Origin: Oidiodendron maius Zn
Lineage: Eukaryota > Ascomycota > Leotiomycetes > Myxotrichaceae
Length of the DNA stretch: 64,000 nucleotides
Assembly: GCA_000827325.1 (NCBI GenBank)
Contig: KN832874.1
Span: 2,030,721-2,094,720 of the forward strand
Direction: 5' to 3'
Positions within the stretch are counted from its first letter, which is position 1. Each line of letters begins with the position of its first letter. Under the pieces are notes generated by a model, which saw only the letters and a program-made list of their open reading frames with translations, was not told where the DNA came from and did no database searches. Below, one piece after another: positions 11,279 through 22,414 of this stretch. Both the position numbers and the translations under genes were made by a program.

Positions 11279-11908
11279 CGTCGAAAGAAATTCTTCCTGG
11301 CCACTTAGTTGACGGTTAGCAGCTGCTCTGACAAGGAAGTTGGTCGGTGAGAGTTTCAGAAAGTCAGCAGCAGCTTCACATTTTATGGGCAGACACTTGG
11401 GAGGTTTATCCCCTCAACCAGCATGCTTGACCTTCGCTTAGCAATGGCCCCCACCAACACAATCTATTACTCTGATACTAACGCCCTAGTAATTACTGTA
11501 AGTGGGAATCTTCAGGTGGTGTAATAGCCTATTCGGGACTAACGCTTATATGATACAGCACTTTGAAAACGAGGGCCAATCACTATGCAAGGACAAGTAA
11601 GCGAAGGTCAAGCATGCTGGAGGAGGGGATAGAGAAGAAATTAATACTAAAATATAAGCTACTTATAGTGTAATAGAAAATCTATATTCTATCTAATAAA
11701 TACTAAAATGTTATTATTAAATATGAATAAATATAAAGTAATGATTATAACGCCGTAACGCTCTGTCCCGTTTTCGATTTCTATGACAAGGTATCTGGAT
11801 TCTAGGAAACAGCAAACAAATTGCACGGACTTCAAATAATATCGCTTTTTTTTTACAAATTATGAAATACCACCACCTATAGCAAGCCTTCTCAGCAGCT
11901 CATGGTAA
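11279..11908. other. Intergenic with a MITE
   Basis: Spacer between two minus-strand membrane-protein genes. It holds the inverted-repeat element at 11407-11631 and AT-rich sequence after it (11640-11750). I see no gene. Confidence 0.5.
11407..11631. mobile_element. MITE, 225 bp, TIR about 34 bp starting TATCCCCTC
   Basis: The left arm (11407-11440) and right arm (11598-11631) are inverted repeats sharing CAGCATGCTTGACCTTCGC, with two adjacent mismatches near the tip. The ends read TATCCCCTC and GAGGGGATA, which fits TA-targeted insertion. There is no coding capacity. The element at 28354-28570 has the same terminal motif and a similar length. Confidence 0.75.
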
Positions 11909-13199
11909 TTAGACAGCCGCCCTTGCTTCAATAGTGGCGCGGTATCCAACATCCTCAACGGTGTGGGTATCCAAGTCTGCACCCCATTTATCCTCTCCTT
12001 TCAGTGCCCTTTCACTCTCACTCGAGTTGGTGCCGGCATCTCTGTTTTTCCCCGGGAGCGACGATTGGGTGTTAGTGACGGTTGTTGTGACACGAATGGT
12101 CTTGCCGATGTCTGAATGGAGCTCTATTTCATCCACGCTTATATTTTCCCTCTCGTGGAAGAAGCCAAACTGTCCTGTGTTTCTTGGGTATGTGTTCCCG
12201 CGTGGGGTTGTGCCAAAAAGTTTAGATCGAGAGAAGAAGGCGACGAAAAGTGGTCGCATAGTTGCCATTGATGATGCAACTATGCCAATGCCTGGTTCCA
12301 CGGTTGACCAAATGGACACATCGGTGTTATCCCATAAAAAGTCGGAGGTCTTGGTCAACTGGTGGATGTAGGGAAATCGAACAATGCTCGCTGTGGAACC
12401 ACTAGACCCTATTAGTGACTGGTACTCTTGGAGGAAGAGGGAGGAAGATATTACAGAGCACCAAGTCCTAGGATTAGGGCCACTGAGACCTTAGTGCGGG
12501 GGCTCATGTTTAGGTTCCGGACCAAGAAACCCGGTAGGATACCTAACGTCCAGTCCGACCATGTAGAAATAACTCCATGTGTATACATCATGTCTGCAAT
12601 GACAGTTGTTGGAAGGCATTTTCCCGACCCGCCAAGAAATCTCGTCCAGAAGTAAGATATTGGATAACATTGGAAGATTAACACAGGGATGTAAGCAAGG
12701 CTAAAGGCAGTAGAGACTATTATGACAATCCAAATAGTGCATTTTTGATATGTATTCGTACATATCTGGAGTAGGAACATTCCAATGGTGGCCTTTATTA
12801 ACGCAGTAGTTGTAATGTACGAAATCTCGCCACAAAACCACCACTATACGAATTAGACCGTCTATACACTTTAAAAAGATGAATATGGATTGTCACCATC
12901 ATAGCTGCCGAAAAATCCGTCTTTGAGATATCTTGAATATGTCGACCTGTCCCCCTTTTTTCACCTGTAAGAACCACGGTGCAGAAGAATGTAAAGGACG
13001 CCTATCGAGCGGTTAGCTTTATTCGGTTTCTGAAGCCGAGCAATCATACCAAGGAAAGCACTGCAAGCCAGTCGTTAATTTTGAACAATTTTATCATGTA
13101 AAGCTTCACATAGCATCTCAAGCATACTGCAATCCATGATAATATAAGGAATGTAATTGCAACTGCTTCAACTTGTGGACCACGGTCCTGGATAGTCAT
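11909..13199 (-). CDS. SAT4-like integral membrane protein (fungal rhodopsin domain), 4 exons
   Basis: Exons are 13199-13050, 13001-12897, 12843-12455 and 12401-11909 (378 aa), all joints in frame; introns are 48-53 nt. The N-terminus DRGPQVEAVAITFLILSW starts the first helix, KINDWLAVLSL and GTGRHIQDI are typical of the family, and the conserved FQCYPISYFW and GSTASIVRFPYI blocks follow. Seven membrane segments are expected, then a hydrophilic tail of about 90 residues. The function of SAT4-domain proteins is mostly unknown; some sit in secondary-metabolite clusters and some are GPCR-like. The start is supported because ATG at 13199 directly precedes the family's DRGPQV motif. A copia fragment ends about 90 bp upstream. 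Confidence 0.85.
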
Positions 13200-13289
13200 G
13201 GCGTAGTCGTAAACAGGGCTGCATAAAGCTTAAAATAACTTCGGAAGCAACTGAATGCAGTGCGTAAAAATCGAGAGCCACGGAGATGT

Positions 13290-13545
13290 TGAACACCGCG
13301 AAGCGTTCGAGATATATATCTTCAACTTTACCTTGTTCCACTGGCTCTCGTAGGGAATGATATCGAATATCAATGCGTCGCGAGCGCTCATGCAGATGTG
13401 GATTCTTGGCTAATTCGATAGTGCCTTGGTTGTCTGCTCGGACCTGGACCGTTCTCCCATGATTTCCAGCTAGTCCAGGATGTCCCATATTGGCCAGCCA
13501 CCCCGTGGGGTGCATTCCGTCTCCACCAGCCGTGCGGAAACCCAA
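13290..13545 (-). pseudogene. Ty1/copia polyprotein fragment (RNase H region)
   Basis: The minus-strand frame contains VRADNQGTIELAKNPHLHER and IDIRYHSLREPVEQGKVE, the RNase H/C-terminal signature of copia polyproteins. The rest of the polyprotein and its LTRs are not recognisable around it. The frame runs on into unrelated sequence at its 3' end, so this is a truncated relic. Confidence 0.75.
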
Positions 13546-15179
13546 ATATTACAGTAGCTGGAACGCCAAGTATAGCCTAGTGTCTGCGCGAAAGGTATAG
13601 GAGAATGTCAAAGCGTCATGCAGTTAGCCCTTCACTCTCTGTTCGTGTCTTGAATAATCAGCCCCGTGCGCCAGGCCGTGCGCCAGCCTGACCCTGACTA
13701 TTGGGCCTTGCAGATCTCTCGGCAAGGCCCCTATGGAACATCCTCGGCCCACTAACTTTTGCCGAGGCCGCCTGGTAAAGACCTCGGGCTCGTATGGGTC
13801 TGGAGAGCATATGGATCTTAAGACTGTATATTCATTGTTCTCCTGCTTTGCGTGAGGATATTCTTTAAACTAATTATAGAGGCATGTCTTAATCCGCTTT
13901 TATATCTATGAACTGGATATTTTAGGACGTGCTCAATCCTACAGTATGATAAAAGAGAGGCTAAGTATTTTAGTGGCCAGTTTCGATGTAAAATCTACAT
14001 TGGGCGGACAAAGATGCTACTGCTGCTCCATACGCATAGTCTCGCCGCGGCAAGACTCCCGCCCCTGTTAGCCGAGTCCGTTTCATGAGCAGGCTGGCTG
14101 GCTTTGCTACAACGTCCAGGCAATAACATATGAAGCTATTGCTGATCATTTTGATGATGTGTTTAAGTTAAGTTAAGTTTTGAAATTGGGAGATATAGCA
14201 TTATTTATATAGGAGTAGTTCTAAACTCACTTAGATTGCTTCCAAGCTTAAGTCCTTTAATCAATCTAATGTGATAGGGTGTACCTGTCAGAGATTACTT
14301 ATATAATTGGTACCTAATTGGGTGGATTGAAGCCCAACCCTAGAAGCATATAAACCCCTAAGCTAGGGGGTGATATCCCTTAATTAATTGAAGCACTTAC
14401 ACGTCCTTTATAGCCGTATTTGTGATTTATCCTTCTCTGTGTGATGCCCGTAAAGACCTCACCGATAAGTAGTAGTTATAGCCATAATTATTGAGTTTAG
14501 CGCTGCATAGCACGTAATCCTGATAGGATCCGTTGAGGGCCTTGGTGCCAAAGGCACCCGCGATAAATAACATCCCGATTATAGAGCCAGTCCTCGTGTT
14601 GCCTAGGAAGCATATATAATTTTAAAACCCCTATTCCTTTATATCTACTCCTTTTCTCTCTTTATATTATTTCTTCTTGATAATAAAAGATCCAACTGTT
14701 AATTGTGCAGCATTTAGCTTTACCTTGGAGTCACGTGGTGCCCACGTGATAGAGTTATACCGTCTAGTTAGCATGTGTCCCGAGCTCTTTTCCATCGCCT
14801 TAATTAATCTCCGAATATACAGCTAGATATTGAGAAGAGTTAAGAGAAGGAAATAACATAGCTTTCTAGGCTCGTAGCGAAGATATTATTGTGGTGCAAA
14901 TATTTCGTTAATTATCATCTAATATTTTCCTCCCCACCCAACCCACATATCTTTCCGGCCACCGGACGAAGTCCCGGGCCGCACCCTTGACAGACTAAAC
15001 TTGACAGGACAACGCAGCTGAAACCTGCACTGGTCACTGAATATCAGAACCTCTCGTACGAAGAGGACGCAGAATGGTGAAAAATACAAACTACAAGTTC
15101 AAGTGCGCATTCCTTGCTGTTTTGAAGAATCATGTGAGATATTTGCAACTTCATTTCCCTTCCTGTATTTCAACGGTCA
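13546..15179. other. Intergenic, repeat-like AT-rich debris
   Basis: No open frame with recognisable content. Stretches such as 14160-14460 and 14600-14700 are AT-rich. A CACGTG-containing inverted repeat lies near 14732-14750. It is probably old transposon debris; I see no gene. Confidence 0.4.
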
Positions 15180-16163
15180 ATGCCTCAACTGTCCCTTAAA
15201 CAACAACACATGAACTGCAGCGACATGGTGGGAAAGGAAAGGCATATGATTGGGCTCCACACAGCAGCATACTTTGATCTAGACGAAGAAATAATGCGCT
15301 TTCTTGAGAGTGGACACAACCTCGATGTTCAAGACAGTTATGGTCGGACGCCGCTATTATGCGCTGCCATGAGCGGCCAAGCGACTGTCGTCAAGCGGTT
15401 ACTGGATCAAGGTGCTAAGCTCGAGTCGAAGGACAGCTTTGATCGGACGCCATTATCGTACGCTGCCAATAACCGGCGCGAGGCTGTTGTCCAACTTTTG
15501 CTTGAGCGCGGCGCTGAGCTCGAGTCGAAGGACTGCAACAATCAGACGCCACTTCTATGGGCTGCATGGAGTGGCCACGTGGCAGTGGTAAAGCTGCTGC
15601 TTGAGCATGGCGCCCTGCTCGAGTCAAAAGACAATATCTATGCCCAGACGGCGCTGTGGGGAGCTGCGTGGAACGGGCACGAGGCTGTCGTCAAACTGCT
15701 GCTCCAGAAGGGGGCCGAGATTGAGTCGAAGGACAGGAACAATCGAACACCGCTATGGGGGACAGTTTGGAGCGGGCACGTGGCTATTGTCAAGATGCTG
15801 CTCGAGCAAGGCGCTGACCTCGAGTCGAGGGACAGCAACAATCGGACGCCGCTGCTGTGGGCTGCAGAGAGCGGAGATAAGGTTGTCGTCAAGCTGCTGC
15901 TCGAGCATGGCGCCGACTTGGAATCAACGGACAGCAACAATCGGACGCCATTAATGTGGGCTGTAGAGAGTGGAGATGAGGCTGTTGTCGAGCTGCTGCT
16001 CGAGGAAGGAGCTGATCTAAATAGAGAGGACCGGCGTGGATTGACTGCTATACAAATAGCGGCACTCAATCAACATCAGTTAGTAGAGCAGCTTTTGGTA
16101 CGACACGGAGCATCCAAACCAATAGACTTTAATAGGCTTCAAATGCTTTATCAAGTAATATGA
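15180..16163 (+). CDS. Ankyrin-repeat protein, single exon
   Basis: 327 aa made of nine 33-residue ankyrin repeats (about residues 24-315) with the consensus TPLLWAAxSGHxxVVKLLLEHGADLESKD. The internal repeats are very alike (RTPL.WA.ESGD, DSNNRTPL), which suggests recent tandem growth. An in-frame stop lies at 15135-15137, so no longer N-terminal domain is joined in this frame. Such proteins bind other proteins. In fungi similar arrays form the C-terminus of NACHT/NLR-type proteins, but no such domain is seen upstream. It may be a free repeat protein or the surviving tail of a larger gene. Transposon relics lie on both sides. Confidence 0.85.
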   Translation: MPQLSLKQQHMNCSDMVGKERHMIGLHTAAYFDLDEEIMRFLESGHNLDVQDSYGRTPLLCAAMSGQATVVKRLLDQGAKLESKDSFDRTPLSYAANNRREAVVQLLLERGAELESKDCNNQTPLLWAAWSGHVAVVKLLLEHGALLESKDNIYAQTALWGAAWNGHEAVVKLLLQKGAEIESKDRNNRTPLWGTVWSGHVAIVKMLLEQGADLESRDSNNRTPLLWAAESGDKVVVKLLLEHGADLESTDSNNRTPLMWAVESGDEAVVELLLEEGADLNREDRRGLTAIQIAALNQHQLVEQLLVRHGASKPIDFNRLQMLYQVI

Positions 16164-16740
16164 ATTAATCCACATTAATTTATCCACAAGTTAAATGTTA
16201 TTATCATAATTTTTTCTTCTTAGCTGGAGTCGCCATATTTATCCAGAATTTACTGTACTGAAACCCCTTTACATTGGCTTATATAACATATGGACTGGAT
16301 TTGTACTACATAGTCAATCTAAGAATGCCTTCAACAGCATCGGCAGGCTCAACCGGTCGCGTCTTCTACCAACTGTCATTTCTGGTTTCATGGTTTCGTC
16401 ACAGAGTAAGACTCAGAAATCTGGCATAGCGGGCTTGGAGAGACTGTTGGACAGTTTCTCTGGTGTGGATGGGGTTTGGGAGATGCGGCGCTAGCTGGGC
16501 TGGAAGTATAGAGAGATGATGCTTGAGACATCGCTGCCATACCTGGCGTTGCTTGGGTAATCTCAGACGGATTCCTCAGCCTATACATTTGAAAGACGAA
16601 AGAAAACGTCAGCCTCTTAGGAATTACTTCTAGAAATTAGACAAATTTAGACCTAGACACATCCATGTTTATATGCTTAGTAGTATTTTAGTATTTGCTT
16701 CTTAGTTAAGAGTGCGGAATAATGTTCCTGTAAGAGATAT
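16164..16740. other. Intergenic
   Basis: Spacer between the ankyrin gene and the first copy of the 280-bp repeat. Short frames only; I see no gene. Confidence 0.4.
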
Positions 16741-17020
16741 TGATCAGGGCCTCAATCACGCATGACACATCCTTCAGGATTCAGGATATCCTTCAGGATC
16801 TAGGATTCAGAGGATTCATGTGAGTTAATAAGAGGTTGAATAGGTCCATATAAAGGGGCCTTTACTCCAGTGTAGCTATGCTTAATTAGTTGTCTCTGTA
16901 TCACTCTCTTTACATACTGCTTTTCGGCATATCGGCTATGCCGAAAGCCTATAGTCAATATAACTGAGTTTCACCTTGATCCGACTATAACCTGCGCATT
17001 AACCTGAACCTCCGCTCAAG
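16741..17020 (+). repeat. Dispersed 280-bp repeat, copy 1 (solo LTR or MITE)
   Basis: Begins TGATCAGGGCCTCAA and ends CCGCTCAAG. It contains a TATAAAGGGGCC stretch and a hairpin with CGGCAT/ATGCCG arms. Inverted copies occur at 42497-42766 and 51712-51992. This copy is flanked by the 9-bp direct repeat AAGAGATAT (16732-16740 and 17021-17029), read as a target-site duplication of 8-9 bp. The ends are weakly inverted (TTGATCAGGG and TTGAGCGGAGG). A solo LTR is possible from the TATA motif, but 8-9 bp is too long for an LTR duplication. Confidence 0.75.
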
Positions 17021-17192
17021 AAGAGATATAACTGTGCTTTGGAGCGAGAAGCATTAGAACTGCTTCAGAAGCACTCAGACATCGGCTTTATGAATTTCGA
17101 GATACTGTAACGTTATCGCAATTCCAAGGAATCGTCTCTGGTATGAGAGAATACAAGTCTAGTTACGCCCTAATGGCAAAATCCGCTGACTT

Positions 17193-18369
17193 TTGTCTGG
17201 GTATCACATATCAATGGGGCCCAGTCAGTCTTCCACAAGTAGTCAGCATTCTCGACTCTGTCAATATTTCTGTAAGAGTTCTATCGAGATATGCCCATCG
17301 CCGCAATATATAGGAACCCCACGCGAGCCCAGTTCTGTCGAGGCATCCATGCCATGTGAATATACTCGGCTCCCAGAACTACCCAAGAAGTTCAAGACAA
17401 GATCTGGAAATTCGCCATGCCGGCTTCACGTCCTATTCAGATCACGATCCGAGCCAACAACAAGCTCTCACATCACTGTTTATGGTGGTTTGGTCCTTTC
17501 TGCGACGCTCTATGTTAACGACGCTGCCAACCTAGCTGTTCTTTCAATATTCGAGTTGCGCAGAAGAGAGATGGCCTATTTGTTATCATATCCTACTATC
17601 CTCGCGACTGCTCTTTCAACACATGCTGGATTTATGCCTCAAAACTCCGCTTGGTATCTTGCAAGTCGCGTGGAACGAGATATAACTTTCAATCGACGTC
17701 CAAAGGAGATCCTTGAGCGAGTAGGGGTATATCATGGACTTCAACAAGTGCCATATATTCCGGCACGAATATCGCTAGAACGCCTTCGGAATATCCTTGA
17801 CGGGGATGAAGTGAAATCTTCAAATTGATACCAGCTTGGATAGTACGAGTTAGTGAGGACAGTATGACTAGTAACTTACATTAGCACACAAGCGATCGAA
17901 ATTTCTAAAGATGGTCGCTTCAAGACAATATTTGGTTTGTTTGGATCAATTAGAATAATACTTCGTACTCTAGGACCTTTCTATGCCCTTGATGGGACAC
18001 TCGATCACGATATAACCTTACACTACTTTGTGTAGTTGGAATGTTTGCTGAAGGTTGTATCATCCCTCTGGAATTTGCCTTGGTTCCTGCAGAGAATGAG
18101 AATGGTGGAGCTGGCTTTGTGAGCACTTAGTTAAAAATTTCGAGTGTGACTTGCCAACTAAGTACGTTGTCAGAAGTGGCTGTGATAAAGGTCTCTTAGG
18201 CGTTGTCGAGTCAAAACTTGTTGGTGCTCGGCACGCAATGTACTGTCACCAAATTGCAGAAAATATCCATGAAACATATGGCAAACAGCTCGAGCTCAAT
18301 CTCAAAGTGGCTTCAATCATGCTCATTTGGTATTTGTTGAAGCCCCTGAAGGGTAACTGGCTGAAGTGA
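17193..18369 (+). pseudogene. Decayed Mutator-like (MULE) transposase
   Basis: Pieces of a MULE transposase lie in different frames: a 211-aa frame at 17193-17828; then, around 18000-18120, a stretch reading IIPLEFALVPAENEN, which matches the conserved core; then 18151-18369 with SGCDKGLLGVVESKLVGARH and QIAENIHETYGK, like the family's DxxKGL...H...Q.ADN segment. Frameshifts and stops separate them. The 17193-17828 frame has no clear motif and may or may not belong. No terminal repeats were found. Confidence 0.5.
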
Positions 18370-18936
18370 AACCAGATATATACGTTTTCAGACGTCCCAC
18401 TTATAATATAGAAAGAAGAAGCTGTATGGATTTTGCCAAGATACTGAATACAAGCAGTAGTGTGAGGACAAGGCGCTCTACGCTCTGTTTAGGCGGTAAA
18501 TGAACGGCATAGTCAGCACCTCGAGATATAGTAACCAAGAAAGTAAACTATTTTAGTGGAAGAACTCGAAAGCTTCGTACAGTGGGTTGTCAGTAATCAT
18601 AGTGTTGATGTTCTGTATTTAAGTATAGTGCTTCCGGGATCTAGTAATGTTTGTAGCCGGTTATAGAATACTGGAAGGATATATTGATATATGCCGTCAA
18701 GTAGTGAAAGTGGTGGAAGGTCTCGAATTTTGCACCGGGCTAGATGAACCGATTCGGTAGTATTAGAAGTACCACGGCTAAGTCGAGACAGTGGAAGGCA
18801 TGTAAAGGAAAGTTCTCAGATCCGATTGATTAACTGGATACTCTTCAACTTTCTGAGAATCTTTCTGAGTGGCTTCAACGGCACCGCCTACTTCCACCAA
18901 TTAAGAGAACAAAGCATAGACAGCTAAGGAAGCTCG
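18370..18936. other. Intergenic
   Basis: Sequence between the MULE relic and a MITE. It may be the decayed 3' part of the MULE. I see no gene. Confidence 0.35.
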
Positions 18937-19117
18937 TACCGTATAAACTGGCATATAAGACCCCCCACTGAAGGGTCGCTGTCCCACCCTCACAAAATTT
19001 GTATGGAGCACGAACCATTTACATAGTAAATCCCCTTTGCTATAAGACGCCCTCTAGAGGGGGTCATTTGTCTCGTACGGGCCACATAGGGGGTCTTATA
19101 TGCAAGTTTATACGGTA
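18937..19117. mobile_element. TA-flanked MITE, 181 bp, 27-bp terminal inverted repeats
   Basis: The ends are CCGTATAAACTGGCATATAA (from 18939) and its inverted counterpart ending at 19115, matching over about 27 bp with one mismatch and continuing into a G/C run. TA dinucleotides flank both ends (18937-18938, 19116-19117), the Tc1/mariner target rule. There is no coding capacity, so it is a non-autonomous element. Confidence 0.85.
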
Positions 19118-19984
19118 TTGGGGCTAATTACAGGGCTAATAAACATATCTATCATGTGTAGTGTGTCGTCGACCTGGGAATATTCGTAGGGTTTGCCCAA
19201 ATCAGTCCATTGGGTACGGATGGGCATAAAGAGCACGGCTTCGGCTTGTTGAAAGTAGTATACGCCCTATTATACTCGTAACTGTTCTAATCTCAGTGCA
19301 GATAGTGAAGTCTCTAGACCTGACGAGGACAACGTTACTCACGTCTCTGATTGTGATTGATTGTCTAATCAGCACGAGGCTAGGAATTTCAATAGTGTAT
19401 CTAGCGTATTTACTGATAGCCACACTGATAGCGAACCCGAAGAACTTGATATATCGTGGCTATTTTCGACGATTAAAGACCGGTCAGAGGATAGAGCTTA
19501 GCAGAAATATCAACGGCCAAGATTTTACCTCAAAGTTCAGGTTTCAGGCCGCATTTGGGCCAACTCAAGTGGTGTTGTATGTATTGTACATCATATTTAC
19601 TAACTTTGTTCAAAAATACCATTGTACGCCGGCGTTGCTGTGGCTTGTTCTTATTAGGTTTAGCACCGATGTTCTTGTATTTTATTCCCCACATTGTAAG
19701 ATATAATCAGTTTCGTAATTTCCCCGCAAAATCTCCCGGCATTCCCCCTGCAATCTCCTGGCCATTTATCCGCCTTGGAAACTAAACCTTCTCCCTACTA
19801 CAGAGTTCACCGGCTCCTTATTTTCTTAGTCCGGTCGGCAGAATCGCCGGACGAAAGCCAGAGAAAGTTTGTCTAGTCCACCTTCGTTAGGGCATGTTAA
19901 TTTGTATATAGCGTGGTAAATGCCCAGTCGGTGAGGAAGCAGTCGCACCAACGCAAATCTATCCCAAATTTCTCCATAGTTACA
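19118..19984. other. Intergenic, possible decayed coding remnant
   Basis: Around 19290-19500 one plus frame reads acidic, D/E/S-rich peptide ending ELDISWLFSTIKDRSED but is cut by stops. I do not recognise it. The last 200 bp are the promoter of the lyase gene at 19985. Confidence 0.35.
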
Positions 19985-21496
19985 ATGATACTCGCGATTC
20001 GTCTCGTCTCGGTCGTTCTCTGTCTCGCTCTCCTTATCCAAACGGCTATAGCCAGAGGATTTTGGGGCGGGAAGTATCAAAGACAAGGTTTTATTCATCC
20101 AGGGTACAAAAAGCTAGCCGCCTCCTAAGTCATGGAATTATGTATACTTACTTCCCAGGGCAGGATCTTGAGCGTCCAACCTGACTTAGATCGGATGAAG
20201 TATGGCGTTGAAACCCAAACAGACCCATGGTATTCGGCTTTTCTCAACATGTCCGGAGATCCAATGTCGTCGTCCTCGTACGCAATGAAAGGGCCTTTTA
20301 ACTATGTGACTCGGAATAACACAGGTGGCTCGCCTGGAACAACGCAGCTAAGCAGTGACTCCGTCGCTTCGTTACTCAATGCACTCATGTAAGCTTCTGC
20401 CAGATGTATACGGCGTTTCGGCTACGTTTGCTTAGAAGTTTGTTTGGTTTCATGCAGGTATTATATAACCGGAGATACAGCGCACGCAGAAAAATCTGTC
20501 GAGATCTTCAACAGCTGGGCCAGTAGTCTTAAGCTTATTAATGGCACCGATGCGCAACTGGTCGCTGCCCTGAGTGGCACAGAATTGGTCAATGCTGCTG
20601 AAATTATTAGGTATACTTACTCAGGGTGGACAAAGTCTGATATTACGACGTTTGAAAACATGATTTTGAAGATATTCTACCCTCCAGCGTCGCAGACGAC
20701 CCCGAATACAGTCGACCCTCATCCGTTGTAGGTGACCCTATACTTAATCCCACCATTCTTGCGTTTATCCTATAAACTAACCAAAAGAAATGCTTTGCTG
20801 ACGCTCGTCTTCTCAAGCCAAGCCAACTGGGGGAATTCGGGAGAAAAGGCCATGGTAGCTTTTGGTGTCTTCTTGAACAACGTGACAATGTACGAACAAG
20901 GCCTTAATCTATACGAGACGTTCGCCTGTGCCGATCTCAACAACACCATCAATTCATTCGGCCAAAACAGTGAATCAGGTCGTGATCAGACACACCCTCA
21001 GTTGAGCTTAGGCAATATGGCAGAGCTGTGCCAGACGGCTCATAATCAAGGGGATTATGGCTATTGGGACCTCCTTAGTGAGAGGCTCATGATAGGATAT
21101 GAATACACAGCCAAATATAATTTAGGGAACGACGTTGAATATGATCCCAACTTTTATCGGTGAGCAATATCTAAACTTTTGATTGTATTCACCAGGCGAT
21201 AGTTATATGTGGCTCTATGTCTAATACAGTTTGCATTTAGATGCGATGCGAATCTTCTTGGAGGTCCGTGGGCGGATATCTCTGATGTCCATCGTGGCCA
21301 GTTCAGACCGATCTACCAACTTGCATATTCCTACTACGTGCAAGTAAAAGGGTTGGAAATGCCCTGGACTGCGAAGGTACTTGAGGAAGAGGTTTTCGAG
21401 GCCAACGATAGCGTCAACAACATTGCAAACTCACCTATCTATGGCACCTTAAGGTTTAGCCGTGTGGCAGGGAATGCCTGGGCTTCCAGGAAGTGA
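19985..21496 (+). CDS. Secreted alginate_lyase-domain polysaccharide lyase (paralog 1), 5 exons
   Basis: Exons are 19985-20103, 20164-20388, 20458-20727, 20818-21159 and 21241-21496, giving 403 aa in frame. A signal peptide (hydrophobic to about residue 20, then QTAIA) shows secretion. The mature protein starts with FIHPGIL over intron 1 and has NALMYYITGDTAHAEK, QANWGNSGEKAMVAFGVF, GRDQTHPQLSLG and YRCDANLLGGPW over intron 4. These are hallmarks of the (alpha/alpha)-barrel alginate_lyase family (PF05426; fungal members relate to glucuronan/alginate-type lyases, CAZy PL38-like). It would cleave a uronic-acid polymer by beta-elimination. The paralog at 24849 shares every block. The exact polymer is unknown; classing it as a glycoside hydrolase is the main alternative. 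Confidence 0.87.
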
Positions 21497-22414
21497 GAGA
21501 AAGTGATGTTGTCCTGACTACAGCTTTCATGTGCTCTCGATATTGTACCTTGTCACGGAGGGTGGGTTATATCAATTATTTCGCATCTACGGTAGGAGTT
21601 CTACCTGAATTGCGAGTTGTCGGTCCTACAGCAGAGGTTTTCGTGAGACTGCAGTTTGTCCGAGTATCTTGGGCGTCTTGACAGCCTGCTCGTGGCGTCT
21701 TCAAAATACAAGACTGCCGAAGAAACTCGCTAAAGCATGCATCAGAGATCGTGACAAGGGAGCGTGACGACTCTTCTTCTTCATGCTCGCAATTTCGTTT
21801 TAAGCCCCTCTGAGCCATATTGTCATGCCATATATAATGCACACGACATTCGGCATCAACTTGTGAGTATCTGAGTAAGCCGTTAGTATATTACTTTCCC
21901 GAGCTGGCACAGCTCGGACTACTTGCATGGCAATATGAAGAACGGTCCACGCCGAAAATTGTAAAACATGTTTCGTCAACGGACACAAGAATTGGTGATG
22001 TATACGGTTTACTATCGTTACGCTGCATGCGGCAGTATTCCCCTTCGAGACCTGTTGGTGGTCGTAGTCCTTGCTGGTTTCCACGACAAGATATGAATGC
22101 GATAGCGTGGACCTGGCGCGCCCCTGCCCGTAGCACTAGTTGTGAAGTCTGTTCAACACCTCCGGATACTAGGTGGAGAGACGTGCTATCTCGAAACCGG
22201 GTTTGAACTCTGAATTTCATCGCTGCCTATTTTCTGAAAGGAAGATTTTAGAAATTGTTCCTATCACAATACTCTTCGTGGTGTGGGGCATTTGGTGAGG
22301 AAATATGGTCGCATGAGAGCAGTTTAATGGCTACCATTTTCATATTTAAGGCTGTCTATAACTCTAAAACACAACCAATTAGCCGGTATCGCCATCTTTG
22401 TGTACCAGTCCACA
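21497..22414. other. Intergenic
   Basis: About 0.9 kb between the convergent lyase 1 and GH43 genes. Short frames on both strands lack motifs. Nothing is recognised. Confidence 0.4.

Noticed and set aside
15638-16069. 143-codon minus frame opposite the ankyrin gene
   Set aside because: Shadow of the ankyrin repeats; Ser-rich translation follows from the repeat's complementary codons.
22140-22220. tRNA-like T-arm string near GGGTTTGAACTC
   Set aside because: No matching acceptor stem, anticodon arm or D-arm could be paired around it.
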